A DNA stretch of 64,000 nucleotides from Rhodoplanes serenus (GTDB taxonomy: Bacteria > Pseudomonadota > Alphaproteobacteria > Rhizobiales > Xanthobacteraceae), in contig CAMDDZ010000022.1 of NCBI GenBank assembly GCA_945893145.1, forward strand, positions 1-64,000. Reading direction: 5' to 3'. The notes under the pieces are model-generated. The model had not been told where the DNA came from, ran no database searches, and saw only the letters and a program-made list of their open reading frames with translations. The first letter of the stretch is position 1, and each line of letters starts with the position of its first letter. Shown piece by piece: positions 42,756 through 52,860 of the stretch. Made by a program: the position numbers and the translations under genes.

Positions 42756-43712
42756 CTACGCGTGTGCCTTGCGCTGGGGGTCGATGATCTTCTCGAGCTT
42801 GCCGAGCACGTGCATGCAGGGCAGCAACTGCTGGAGACTGCCGTTCGGCTCGCGCTTCTTCTGGATGGCGTCGATGAACTCGCGGTCTTCCAGTTCGATG
42901 CCGTCCATCGACACGTCGACCTTCGATACGTCGATCTTGTTGTCCTTGCCATCGCTCAGATCGTCATAGAATGCCTTGAAGGTGCCGTTGTCGCAGATGT
43001 AGCGGAAGAACGAGCCGAGCGGCCCGTCGTTGTTGAACGACAGCGACAGCGTCAGCATGGAACCCGACGGCGTCCGCGCCACGATTCCCATGTCCATCGC
43101 GATGTTGAGCTGCGGATGGATCGGGCCCTGCACCGCATAGCAATCGGAAATGGTCTCGCCGGCCTGATATTGGAACAGGTCGACTGTGTGGGCGGCGTGG
43201 TGCCAGAGCAGATGGTCGGTCCAGCTTCGCGCGTTGCCCGCCGCGTTGATGTTCTTGCGCCGGAAGAAATAGGTCTGCACGTCCATCTGCTGAATCTTCA
43301 ACTCGCCAGCCTTGATCTTCTTATGGATGTACTGATGGCTCGGGTTGAAGCGCCGCACATGGCCACCCATCGCGGTGACGCCAGTTTCCTTGGCGATCTT
43401 CGCTAAGTTCTCGGCATCCTCGACCGAGTCGGTTACCGGAATCTCGACCAGCACGTGCTTGCCGGCGCGCATCACCTGCTCGCCTTGGCGGAAGTGCATC
43501 TTGGTCGGCGTGGTGAGGATCACGGCGTCGGCGCGCTTGATGCCTTCGCTCAATTCGCCGGTGTAATGCGGGATGCCGTATTTCTTGGCGACGGCGGCGG
43601 TCGAGTCCTGATTGCCCCCGACCAGCGAGGTGACTTCGACGCCCGGAATGCGCTTCAGCGCATCGAGATGCTTCTGGCCAAAGGCGCCTTGGCCGGCAAC
43701 ACAGATTTTCAT
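42756..43712 (-). CDS. ligC: 4-carboxy-2-hydroxymuconate-6-semialdehyde dehydrogenase
   Basis: Oxidises the ring-cleavage product of protocatechuate (as its hemiacetal) to 2-pyrone-4,6-dicarboxylate with NAD(P)+. It is a Gfo/Idh/MocA-fold protein of 318 residues, the LigC length. GQGAFGQKHLDAL binds the nucleotide. Strong LigC hallmarks are QQMDVQTYFFRRKN, SWTDHLLWHHAAHTVDLF, LSFNNDGPLGSFFRYICDNG and KVDVSMDGIEL, which I recall from the Sphingobium enzyme. It starts 10 bases after ligB. Confidence 0.93.
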   Translation of the reverse strand: MKICVAGQGAFGQKHLDALKRIPGVEVTSLVGGNQDSTAAVAKKYGIPHYTGELSEGIKRADAVILTTPTKMHFRQGEQVMRAGKHVLVEIPVTDSVEDAENLAKIAKETGVTAMGGHVRRFNPSHQYIHKKIKAGELKIQQMDVQTYFFRRKNINAAGNARSWTDHLLWHHAAHTVDLFQYQAGETISDCYAVQGPIHPQLNIAMDMGIVARTPSGSMLTLSLSFNNDGPLGSFFRYICDNGTFKAFYDDLSDGKDNKIDVSKVDVSMDGIELEDREFIDAIQKKREPNGSLQQLLPCMHVLGKLEKIIDPQRKAHA

Positions 43713-43722
43713 TGGTTCCTCT

Positions 43723-45085
<1,363 letters not shown>

Positions 45086-45238
45086 CGCTGCTGCTCCGCT
45101 CCGGTCACGCTGGAGCATCGACCAAGAGGCTGTTGCGTTTGATATATCCAGCGCAGCCGGGCTTTGCAACGGACTGGCTTACACACCCCAGTGTGCTAGC
45201 ATCGAGCCGGTTCGGGGACCTTTTGATGGAGCCGCTCG

Positions 45239-46057
45239 ATGGTGGCCACTGACAAGGTATTCGCCGGTTCGGTCCCAGAAATCTACGAACAATTTCTAGT
45301 CCCGCTCATCTTCGAGCCCTATGCGCGCGATCTCGCCGGCCGGGTCGCGGAGGCGGGACCCAAGCATGTGCTGGAGACCGCTGCCGGCACAGGCGTGCTG
45401 ACCCGCGCGATGACCTCCCAGCTTCCGGCTACCGCACGAATTGTCGCAACCGACCTCAACCCGCCGATGCTCGCTCAGGCTAAGGCGAAGCAAGCCGGCG
45501 ACAGCCGTATCGAATGGCAACAGGCCGATGCGCTTGCGTTGCCGTTCCAGGATCAATCATTCGATGTCGTTGCTTGCCAGTTCGGCGCGATGTTCTTTCC
45601 TGACAAAATCCAGGGTTATCGCGAAGCCTGCCGCGTGCTGAGGCCGGGCGGCCGTTTCTGCCTCAACGTCTGGGACAAGATTTCGGAGAATGAATTCGCC
45701 GATGTCGTGACCGAGGTGCTGGCAGACATGTTCCCGCACGACCCGCCACGATTCATGGCTCGCACACCACACGGCTATTTCGATACAGACCTGATCCGCG
45801 AGCAACTGGGCGCGGCCGGATTTGCCAATATCGCGGTCAACGCGCTCGATCACAGGAGCAAGGCGCCTTCACCGCGTCACCCTGCGGTCGCCTATTGCCA
45901 GGGTACGCCGCTGCGAAACGAGATCGAGGCGCGCGATCCGGCACGGCTGGAGGAAGCGACGAACAAGGCCACAGACGCCATAGCGCGCCGATTTGGCAGC
46001 GGCGCGGTCGATGGCCACATTCGAGCCATCGTCATCACCGCGACGCGTGCAAGCTGA
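45239..46057 (+). CDS. Class I SAM-dependent methyltransferase
   Basis: 272 residues of UbiE/type-11 fold. Motif I is VLETAAGTGVLTRAM, then VATDLNPPMLAQAK, and the motif II region is FDVVACQFGAMFFPD with VLRPGGRFCLNVWD. The substrate is unknown. It is the only plus-strand gene between ligA and ligI and converges on the GlcG/HbpS-like gene with a 3-base gap. Confidence 0.88.
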   Translation: MVATDKVFAGSVPEIYEQFLVPLIFEPYARDLAGRVAEAGPKHVLETAAGTGVLTRAMTSQLPATARIVATDLNPPMLAQAKAKQAGDSRIEWQQADALALPFQDQSFDVVACQFGAMFFPDKIQGYREACRVLRPGGRFCLNVWDKISENEFADVVTEVLADMFPHDPPRFMARTPHGYFDTDLIREQLGAAGFANIAVNALDHRSKAPSPRHPAVAYCQGTPLRNEIEARDPARLEEATNKATDAIARRFGSGAVDGHIRAIVITATRAS

Positions 46058-46060
46058 GGA

Positions 46061-46552
46061 TCACAGTCCAGCGTCGCGCCAATTCGGCGCCGGCTGCTCG
46101 GGATGACTCTTGAGGCCGGCGCAATGCACGCCGGTGATCGCGGCGTACTCGTCCTTGTCGGAGGCGTCGCCGGAAATCCCAACCGCGCCGATGACCTCGC
46201 CCTTGTCGTTGAGCGCCAGCACGCCGCCAGGCACCGGGATGAACCGGCCGTCGGCCGCGGCGGCGATCGCGCCCTGGAACGCCGGGCGATCCTTCAGCCG
46301 GTCGCGGATGGTGCGGCTGGAGATGCCCATGCCGAGCGCACCGGCCGCCTTGCCGATGGCGATATCGGCGCGAAGATTGCCGGAGCCGTCCTGGCGCTTC
46401 ACCAGCACGAGATTGCCGCCCACGTCGAGCACCGCGACCGTGAGTGGAAGAAGCCCCGCCTCCGCGCCGGCCTTGAGCGCCGCATCAACAATTGTCTCCG
46501 CCACCGCGAGTGGCATGCTGACTTGCAGACGATGGACATAGTGATCGGCCAT
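46061..46552 (-). CDS. GlcG/HbpS-family protein (PF03928) in the ligI operon
   Basis: 163 residues of the GlcG/HbpS fold, a small domain often encoded beside catabolic enzymes. VAVLDVGGNLVLVKRQDG, GKAAGALGMG and PVPGGVLALNDKGEVIGAVG are typical. Some relatives bind heme or cobalamin-like ligands; no catalytic role is established here. The ATG at 46552 lies 8 bases after the ligI stop and has GGAGCTGAG upstream. Confidence 0.85.
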   Translation of the reverse strand: MADHYVHRLQVSMPLAVAETIVDAALKAGAEAGLLPLTVAVLDVGGNLVLVKRQDGSGNLRADIAIGKAAGALGMGISSRTIRDRLKDRPAFQGAIAAAADGRFIPVPGGVLALNDKGEVIGAVGISGDASDKDEYAAITGVHCAGLKSHPEQPAPNWRDAGL

Positions 46553-46560
46553 CGGCCGGC

Positions 46561-47436
46561 TCAGCTCCAATAGAGCTTCATCGGATTATCGACCAGCAGC
46601 TTCTTCTGCAGCTCTGCGGTCGGCGCAATCTTCGGGATCATGTCGGTGATGACGCCATCGTCCGGCGCCTCCTTCGGCATGTTCGGATGCGGCCAGTCGG
46701 TGCCCCAGATCACACGGTCGGGGAATCGCTCGACGATGGCGCGCGCGAACGGCACCACGTCGTCATAGGGCGGCCCCTGAAGCGTGAAGCGCTCCGGGCA
46801 GGTCACCTTGGTGATCCAGTTCTTGTTGGCGTCGAGCGCCCTGAGCCAGTTTTGGAAGTGCTTGCCGTTCAAACCTTCCTTCACGTTCGGGCAGGCCATG
46901 TGGTCGAACACCAGCGTGGTCGGCAGTGATTTCAGGAACGGGCCCATCTCGTCGAGATCGGCGTGCTCGAAGTAGACCACGATGTGCCAGCCGAGCTTGG
47001 CGATGCGGTTGGCGATCCGCACCATCACGTCCTTCGGCGTCGAGTCGACCAGCCGCTTGATGAAATTGAAGCGCACGCCCTTGATGCCGTCGCGATCGAG
47101 AGCTTTAAGCTGCTCATCGGTGAAGCTTTCGTCGACAAAGGCGACACCCTTGGCCCGACCGTTCGACGTCACCAGCGCATCGACTAGCGCGCGATTGTCG
47201 ACATCGTGACAGGTCGCCTGCACGATCACGGCCTTGTCAAAGCCGAGAAAGTCGTGGAGCGCGAACAGCTTCTCCTTCGGCGCATCGCACGGCGTGTATT
47301 TGCGCTTCGGAGAGAACGGAAATTTCGCCTCCGGGCCGAACACGTGGTTGTGCGCGTCCACCGCGCCCGCCGGTGGCTTGTATTTCGGCTTCGACGGATT
47401 GGGATGGAACGGAATGTAGCCGGGGCTCATCGGCAC
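46561..47436 (-). CDS. ligI: 2-pyrone-4,6-dicarboxylate hydrolase
   Basis: Opens the pyrone made by LigC to 4-oxalomesaconate. It is an amidohydrolase-superfamily protein of 291 residues. VDAHNHVFGP gives the HxH site, and QATCHDVDN, YFEHADLDEMGPF, VFDHMACPN and VIWGTDWPHPNMP follow in LigI order. The GTG at 47436, with GGGAGG 8 bases upstream, is used; the ATG two codons later is also possible. It lies 31 bases after a PcaF-like thiolase gene. Confidence 0.92.
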   Translation of the reverse strand: MPMSPGYIPFHPNPSKPKYKPPAGAVDAHNHVFGPEAKFPFSPKRKYTPCDAPKEKLFALHDFLGFDKAVIVQATCHDVDNRALVDALVTSNGRAKGVAFVDESFTDEQLKALDRDGIKGVRFNFIKRLVDSTPKDVMVRIANRIAKLGWHIVVYFEHADLDEMGPFLKSLPTTLVFDHMACPNVKEGLNGKHFQNWLRALDANKNWITKVTCPERFTLQGPPYDDVVPFARAIVERFPDRVIWGTDWPHPNMPKEAPDDGVITDMIPKIAPTAELQKKLLVDNPMKLYWS

Positions 47437-47467
47437 GTGGATAGCCTCCCTCTCATTTCTTTGTTCG

Positions 47468-48673
47468 TTAAACGCGCTCGATCGCCAGCGACACGCCCTG
47501 CCCGACGCCGACGCACATCGTCGCGAGCGCGCGCTTGCCGCCGTGCTTCATCATCTGATGCGTCGCCGTGATCGCAAGCCTCGCGCCGGACATGCCAAGC
47601 GGATGGCCGAGCGCAATCGCGCCGCCGTTCGGATTGACATGTTCGGCATCGTCGGGGAGCCCAAGCTGGCGCAGGCAGGCGAGCGCCTGTGAGGCAAACG
47701 CCTCGTTCAGTTCGATCACGTCAAAGTCGCCGATCTTGAGGCCCAGCCGTTCCATCAGCTTGCGGGTGGATGGCACCGGCCCGATCCCCATCACGCGCGG
47801 CGGCACGCCGGCCGCTGCCATCCCGGTGACGCGCGCATACGGCGTCAGGCCGTGCTTCTTCACTGCGGCCTCAGACGCAATCAACATCGCGGCAGCGCCG
47901 TCGTTGACGCCCGACGCATTGCCGGCCGTGATGGTGCCGGGATCGCGCACGAACGGCTTGAGCTTTGCCAGACCTTCCATGGTGGTTTCGGGCCGCAGGT
48001 GCTCGTCCTTATCGATCGTGATGGGTCCGGCCTTGCCGCCCGGCACAATCACAGGCTCGATTTCCTCGGCGAAATGCCCAGAGGCCTGCGCCTTCGCGGC
48101 ACGCTGCTGCGAGCGATACGCGAAGGCATCCTGATCCTTGCGCGCGACCTGGTAATCCTCCGCGACATTTTCCGCCGTCTCCGGCATGGCATCGACGCCA
48201 TATTGTTTCTTCATCAGCGGATTGATGAAGCGCCAGCCGATGGTGGTGTCCTCGACCTGCGCGCTGCGCTGGAACGCCTCGTGCGCCTTGCTCATCACCA
48301 GCGGCGCGCGCGTCATCGACTCGACACCGCCCGCAATCGCGAAGTCGGATTCGCCGGCCCGAATGGCCTGCGCGGCAAGCCCCACCGCGTTCAATCCCGA
48401 CGAGCACAGGCGGTTCACGGTGATACCTGGAATAGAATCCGGCAGGCCCGCCAGCAGCAGCGCCATACGCGCGACGTTGCGGTTGTCCTCGCCGGCCTGA
48501 TTGGCGCAGCCGTAATAAACGTCGTCGAGCGCGCTCCAATCGACCTTCGGGTACCGCTTCATCAGCGCCTTGAGCGGCACCGCGGCGAGATCGTCGGTGC
48601 GTATCTTGGCAAGGCCGCCAGCGTAGCGGCCGATCGGCGTGCGTATGCCGTCGCAAATGAAGGCTTCGGGCAT
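47468..48673 (-). CDS. PcaF-like acyl-CoA thiolase (3-oxoadipyl-CoA thiolase family)
   Basis: 401 residues. The nucleophile Cys90 lies in VNRLCSSGLNAVG, and GCANQAGEDNRNVARMALL is characteristic of PcaF/PaaJ rather than PhaA. GHPLGMSGAR and the C-terminal TMCVGVGQG complete the site. In PcaF the enzyme cleaves 3-oxoadipyl-CoA. The window has no other 3,4-pathway gene, so it may instead cleave a 3-oxo-aryl-propionyl-CoA from the feruloyl-CoA route. AAGGAGACC precedes the ATG at 48673. It heads an operon with ligI. Confidence 0.88.
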   Translation of the reverse strand: MPEAFICDGIRTPIGRYAGGLAKIRTDDLAAVPLKALMKRYPKVDWSALDDVYYGCANQAGEDNRNVARMALLLAGLPDSIPGITVNRLCSSGLNAVGLAAQAIRAGESDFAIAGGVESMTRAPLVMSKAHEAFQRSAQVEDTTIGWRFINPLMKKQYGVDAMPETAENVAEDYQVARKDQDAFAYRSQQRAAKAQASGHFAEEIEPVIVPGGKAGPITIDKDEHLRPETTMEGLAKLKPFVRDPGTITAGNASGVNDGAAAMLIASEAAVKKHGLTPYARVTGMAAAGVPPRVMGIGPVPSTRKLMERLGLKIGDFDVIELNEAFASQALACLRQLGLPDDAEHVNPNGGAIALGHPLGMSGARLAITATHQMMKHGGKRALATMCVGVGQGVSLAIERV

Positions 48674-48769
48674 CGTGGTCTCCTTAGGACGGCTCGCCGG
48701 GGCTCGCTGCACGCGCAGAGGTAGGGTCTAGCGCGCATTGATCGCAGCGCGATTTCGTGCGCGAATTTA

Positions 48770-48819
48770 GAGCATGATCCCGGAAAGTGGAAACCGGATC
48801 TCGGATAAAGATCATGCTC
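48770..48819. repeat. Intact GAGCATGATC palindromic repeat
   Basis: Perfect 10-base arms GAGCATGATC (48770-48779) and GATCATGCTC (48810-48819) around GGAAAGTGGAAACCGG. It is the best copy of the element also seen at 15423 and, degenerate, at 10309. It lies between the thiolase gene and a divergent DUF3237 gene. Confidence 0.8.
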
Positions 48820-48851
48820 AAGGAAAAAACCACGGAACGCGGGGTTGAACG

Positions 48852-49310
48852 ATGTCATTGCTGTCCGAAACGCCCATTCTGACGATCCACGCCGAGCTGG
48901 CCGGCATCCAGAAGCTCGGTGCCACGCCCTACGGCGAGCGGCGGATCATCAACATCCTGGGTGGCACGGTGGAGGGGCCGAAGCTCCAAGGCAAAATCCT
49001 GCCCGGCGGCGCCGATTGGCAGATCGTGCGCGCCGACGGCGTGGTGGATTTGCGGGCGCGCTACACGGTCGAGACCGACGCCGGCGGGCTGATCCTGGTC
49101 AACAGCGAGGGCTATCGGCACGGCCCGCCCGACGTGATGGCTCGGCTCGCCCGCGACGAGACGGTCGATCCTTCCCTCTATTACTTCCGCGCCTTCATGC
49201 GGTTCGAGACCTCCGATCCGGCGGCGGCCTGGCTGAACCGCATCCTGGCACTCGGCCGTGGCGCCCGCGAAAACCGGGTCGTGAAAATCGACGTCTTTGA
49301 GGTGCTGTGA
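48852..49310 (+). CDS. DUF3237 family protein
   Basis: 152 residues, beta-rich, with the features I associate with DUF3237: a barrel-like pattern (GGTVEGPKLQGKILPGGADW), VDLRARYTVETDAGGLILV and a final YYFRAFMRFET. The function is unknown; members often accompany aromatic or CoA-thioester catabolic genes. It is 89 bases upstream of the crotonase gene and in the same direction. Confidence 0.8.
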   Translation: MSLLSETPILTIHAELAGIQKLGATPYGERRIINILGGTVEGPKLQGKILPGGADWQIVRADGVVDLRARYTVETDAGGLILVNSEGYRHGPPDVMARLARDETVDPSLYYFRAFMRFETSDPAAAWLNRILALGRGARENRVVKIDVFEVL

Positions 49311-49368
49311 GAGGCGGTTTCGCCGCTCGAATAGGCCCCGCTTGACCCAACCGCGCGTCAGTTAGATT

Positions 49369-49383
49369 GTTGTCCTGGACAAC
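49369..49383. promoter_or_regulatory. Palindromic operator upstream of the feruloyl-CoA synthetase operon
   Basis: GTTGTCCTGGACAAC is a perfect palindrome around a central T. A -35-like TTGACC lies at 49342-49347, and the palindrome overlaps the expected -10 region (GATTGT, 17-base spacing). It is 16 bases before the crotonase start, as a repressor site would be. The cognate regulator is not in the window. Confidence 0.55.
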
Positions 49384-49399
49384 GGATATTGGACCCTCG

Positions 49400-50203
49400 A
49401 TGCCGAAGAAAAATGGCAGGCTTTCCGTCGATCTGCCGCCCTCGCTCGCCGCCGAGCAACGGGGCGAGGTCGCAATCCTTCGCCTGGCCCGGCCGGAAAA
49501 ACGCAACGCCATCAACGACACGACCGTGCTCGGCATTGAGACGTTCTTCGCCGCGCTCACCGATGACATCAAGGCCGTGGTAATCCACGGCGGGGGCGAC
49601 AATTTCTCTGCCGGTCTCGATCTCTCCGACTTGGCTGAGGCCAATGTGGTCGAGGGCATGCAGCATTCGCGCGTGTGGCACCGGGTGTTCGATCAGATCC
49701 AATTCGGCAAGGTGCCGGTGGTGGCGGTGCTGACAGGCGCGGTGGTCGGCGGTGGCTTGGAGCTTGCCGCCGCGGCGCATATTCGCGTCGCCGAGCGCTC
49801 GGCTTATTACGCGCTGCCGGAGGGCAGTCGCGGCATCTTCCTCGGCGGCGGCGGCACGGTCCGGCTGCCGCGGCTGATCGGCGTGGCGCACGTTATGGAT
49901 CTGATGCTGACCGGACGCACCCTAAGCGCCGAGGAAGGCCGCACCATCGGCCTGTCGCAATACCTGGTCGATGACGGCAAGGGCCTCGCCAAGGCCACCG
50001 AGCTGGCCGAGCGCATCGCCACCAACGCACCACTCAGCAATTTCGCCGTCATGCACGTGCTGCCGCGCATTGCCGAAAGCGATCCGGCGACCGGCTATAT
50101 GACCGAGGCGCTGATGGCCGCCATCGCGCAAGGCAGCGAGGAAGCCAAGGCGCGGCTGAAGGACTTCCTGGAGAAGCGCGGCAAGAAGGTGCTTCGCGGA
50201 TGA
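49400..50203 (+). CDS. Enoyl-CoA hydratase/isomerase (crotonase) family protein
   Basis: 267 residues. The oxyanion-hole segments are NFSAGLDLSDLAE and GAVVGGGLELAAAAHIRVA. LPEGSRGIFLGGGGTVRLPR supplies a Glu at the first catalytic position. In this operon it should hydrate feruloyl-CoA or related cinnamoyl-CoA; whether it also cleaves to vanillin is not readable. The ATG at 49400 is used, and the stop overlaps the synthetase ATG by four bases. Confidence 0.88.
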   Translation: MPKKNGRLSVDLPPSLAAEQRGEVAILRLARPEKRNAINDTTVLGIETFFAALTDDIKAVVIHGGGDNFSAGLDLSDLAEANVVEGMQHSRVWHRVFDQIQFGKVPVVAVLTGAVVGGGLELAAAAHIRVAERSAYYALPEGSRGIFLGGGGTVRLPRLIGVAHVMDLMLTGRTLSAEEGRTIGLSQYLVDDGKGLAKATELAERIATNAPLSNFAVMHVLPRIAESDPATGYMTEALMAAIAQGSEEAKARLKDFLEKRGKKVLRG

Positions 50204-52074
50204 CGGCTGAGGCGGTGCGCGAAACCAAGGCCGCTGCGGCGCCATTGCGGAAGGTCAAGCTCGGTCCTTCTGACGTGGTGCTCGACCGCAAGCCGGACGG
50301 CACCATCTATCTGCGCTCGCCGCATCCGCTCGAAGCCTACCCCGACAAGCTGACGCTGCGGTTGGAGCATTGGGCCAAGGCCGCGCCCGACCGCGTGTTC
50401 CTGGCGCAGCGCGCGGCCGACGGCTCCTGGCGCAAGCTGACCTACGCGCAGACGCTCGCGGAGGTCCGCGCCATCGCGCAGTCGCTGTTGCAGCGAAATC
50501 TGTCCACCGAGCGGCCGATTGCGATCCTGTCCGGCAACGACATCGAACATGCGCTGCTTGGCCTCGCCGCCATGATGATCGGCGTACCCTATGCGCCGAT
50601 CTCGGTGCCCTACTCGCTAATGTCGAGCGACTTCGGCAAGCTGAAGTCGATCATTCAGATTCTGACGCCGGGTCTGGTGTTCGCGGCCGACGGCAAAGTC
50701 TTTGCGCGCGCCATCGAGGCCGCAGTGCCGCTCGACATAGAAATCGTCGTCACGGCGAATCCCGGCGAGCGGCCGGAGACGCCGTTCACTGATCTGCTGG
50801 CGGCGACGCCGACCAGCGCGGTCAACGACGCGCATAGGAAAGTCAGCACAGACAGCGTTGCGAAAATCCTGTTCACCTCCGGTTCGACCGGTATGCCAAA
50901 GGGCGTCATTAACACCCAGCGCATGCTGTGTTCCAACCAGGCGATGGTCCGCGGCAGTCTTGCCTTCATCGTCGACGAGCCCCCGGTGCTGGTCGACTGG
51001 CCACCGTGGAATCACACCTTCGGCGGCAACCACGATTTCGGCATGGTGCTGCACAACGGCGGCTCGTTCTATATCGACGAAGGCAAACCATTGCCGGGCG
51101 CCATCGAAGCTACCGTACGCAATCTGCGTGAGATCGCACCGACCATCTATCTCAATGTGCCCAAAGGCTTCGAGATGCTGTTGCCTTATCTGCGCAGCGA
51201 TACGGCGCTACGGCAGAATTTCTTCAGCCGGATGAAAGTGCTGTTCTACGCTGGCGCCGGTCTGGCGCGGCACGTCTGGGACGAGCTGCAACAGATGGCC
51301 GTCGCGACGACGGGAGAGCGGATCATCTTTCTGTCGAGTCTCGGCTCGACCGAGACGGCACCGGCGGCTTTGGCCCGCACCTGGGAGTCCGAGCAGCCTG
51401 GCAACATCGGGCTGCCGCTGCGTGGTGTGGAGCTGAAGCTCGTCCCCAGCGACGGCAAGTTCGAGGGCCGCTACAGAGGGCCCAACATCACGCCGGGATA
51501 CTGGCGGCGGCCCGACCTCACGAAGGAGACCTTCGACGAGGAAGGCTTCTACAAAATGGGCGACGCGCTGAAGTTCGCCGATCCCACCGATCCGGCGAAG
51601 GGCTTGTTGTTCGACGGCCGGCTGGCTGAGGACTTCAAGCTTGCGAGCGGAACCTGGGTCAGCACTGGCGCACGCCGCGCGCAGTTCGTCGATCATTGCG
51701 CCCCGCTGGTCCGCGACGCGGTGATCGCGGGTGCCGATCGCGACGACATCACGGTGCTGGTGTTCCCCGATGTCGAGGCCTGCCGCAAGCAGGCTGGGCT
51801 TGGCGCCGATGCGGCCCCCGCCGCGGTACTGGCCGATCCGAAGCTTCGCGAGGAATTCCGCAAGCGCCTGAGCGCGCTGGCGCGGCAAAGCGCCGGCAGC
51901 TCGACGCGTATCTGCCGCGCCATCCTGATGGACGAGCCGCCGTCGTTCGATGCCGGCGAGGCGACCGACAAGGGCTCGATCAACCAGCGCGCGGTGCTGA
52001 CACGCCGCGCCGGGCTGGTCGAGGAGCTTTATGCGCGGCCTGCCTCGGTCCGCGTGATTTCGATCGAGAGCTGA
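50200..52074 (+). CDS. fcs: Feruloyl-CoA synthetase
   Basis: Activates ferulate and related hydroxycinnamates with ATP and CoA. It is an AMP-forming ligase of 624 residues, the size of the long feruloyl-CoA synthase group. The P-loop is ILFTSGSTGMPKGVI, and VDWPPWNHTFGGNHDFGMVL and the acyl-site region FLSSLGSTETAPAAL are features of that group. The adenylate motif is YKMGDALKF. It sits between crotonase and SDR genes with overlaps of 4 and a gap of 1 base. Confidence 0.9.
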   Translation: MTAEAVRETKAAAAPLRKVKLGPSDVVLDRKPDGTIYLRSPHPLEAYPDKLTLRLEHWAKAAPDRVFLAQRAADGSWRKLTYAQTLAEVRAIAQSLLQRNLSTERPIAILSGNDIEHALLGLAAMMIGVPYAPISVPYSLMSSDFGKLKSIIQILTPGLVFAADGKVFARAIEAAVPLDIEIVVTANPGERPETPFTDLLAATPTSAVNDAHRKVSTDSVAKILFTSGSTGMPKGVINTQRMLCSNQAMVRGSLAFIVDEPPVLVDWPPWNHTFGGNHDFGMVLHNGGSFYIDEGKPLPGAIEATVRNLREIAPTIYLNVPKGFEMLLPYLRSDTALRQNFFSRMKVLFYAGAGLARHVWDELQQMAVATTGERIIFLSSLGSTETAPAALARTWESEQPGNIGLPLRGVELKLVPSDGKFEGRYRGPNITPGYWRRPDLTKETFDEEGFYKMGDALKFADPTDPAKGLLFDGRLAEDFKLASGTWVSTGARRAQFVDHCAPLVRDAVIAGADRDDITVLVFPDVEACRKQAGLGADAAPAAVLADPKLREEFRKRLSALARQSAGSSTRICRAILMDEPPSFDAGEATDKGSINQRAVLTRRAGLVEELYARPASVRVISIES

Positions 52075-52075
52075 C

Positions 52076-52837
52076 ATGGATCCGAAGGGACACGCGGCAA
52101 TCGTCACCGGGGCCGCCTCCGGCCTCGGGGCCGAAACCGCGAGGCAGCTCGCGCAGGCCGGCGCGAAGGTTGCCTGCCTCGACATCAACCTGCATGGCGC
52201 CAAGGCAACCGCAGCCCAAATCGGCGGGCTTGCGATTCCGTGCGACGTCACCAGTTCCGACAGCGCCACCGCCGCGGTTGCACAAGCGCGCCAGCAGCAC
52301 GGCGCGGCGCGCATCCTGGTCAATTGCGCCGGCGTCGGTCCTGCCAAGCGCATCGTCGGCCGCGACGGACCGATGCCGCTCGCCGACTTCGAGCGCGTGA
52401 TCGCGATCAACCTGATCGGCACGTTCAACATGATGCGGCTTGCCGCCGCCGATATGCAGGCGCTCGACCCGCTCACCGACGGCGAGCGCGGCGTGGTTGT
52501 CTCGACCGCTTCGGTCGCGGCTTTCGAAGGCCAGGTCGGCCAAGCGGCCTATGCGTCGTCCAAGGGCGGCGTCGCGGCGCTGACGCTGCCGGCAGCGCGT
52601 GAGCTTTCCCAGTTCGGCATCCGCGTGATGGCGATTGCGCCCGGCATCTTCGGCACGCCAATGCTGCTTGCGCTGCCGCAAGCCACGCAAGACAGCCTCG
52701 GCGCATCGGTGCCGTTCCCGAAGCGTCTCGGCGAACCGCGCGAATTTGCCGATCTGGTGCTTGCCATCGTACGAAGCAGCTATCTCAATGGCGAGGTCAT
52801 CCGGCTCGACGGCGCACTGCGCATGCCGCCGCGCTGA
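52076..52837 (+). CDS. SDR, 3-hydroxyacyl-CoA dehydrogenase type
   Basis: 253 residues of the HSD10-like SDR branch: TGAASGLG (about 12-19), VNCAGVGPAKRI, a Ser site in STASVAAFEGQVGQAA and YASSKGG. SQFGIRVMAIAPGIFGTPML and VPFPKRLGEP are typical for 3-hydroxy-2-methylbutyryl- or 3-hydroxyacyl-CoA dehydrogenases. Here it would oxidise the hydroxy-aryl-propionyl-CoA made by the crotonase. It starts one base after fcs. Confidence 0.88.
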   Translation: MDPKGHAAIVTGAASGLGAETARQLAQAGAKVACLDINLHGAKATAAQIGGLAIPCDVTSSDSATAAVAQARQQHGAARILVNCAGVGPAKRIVGRDGPMPLADFERVIAINLIGTFNMMRLAAADMQALDPLTDGERGVVVSTASVAAFEGQVGQAAYASSKGGVAALTLPAARELSQFGIRVMAIAPGIFGTPMLLALPQATQDSLGASVPFPKRLGEPREFADLVLAIVRSSYLNGEVIRLDGALRMPPR

Positions 52838-52860
52838 GACAGCAGGAAACCGAGCGAAAC

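Noticed and set aside
46061-46570. Longer start (TTG at 46570) for the HbpS/GlcG-like gene
   Set aside because: It would overlap ligI; the ATG at 46552 has a ribosome site and fits the family.
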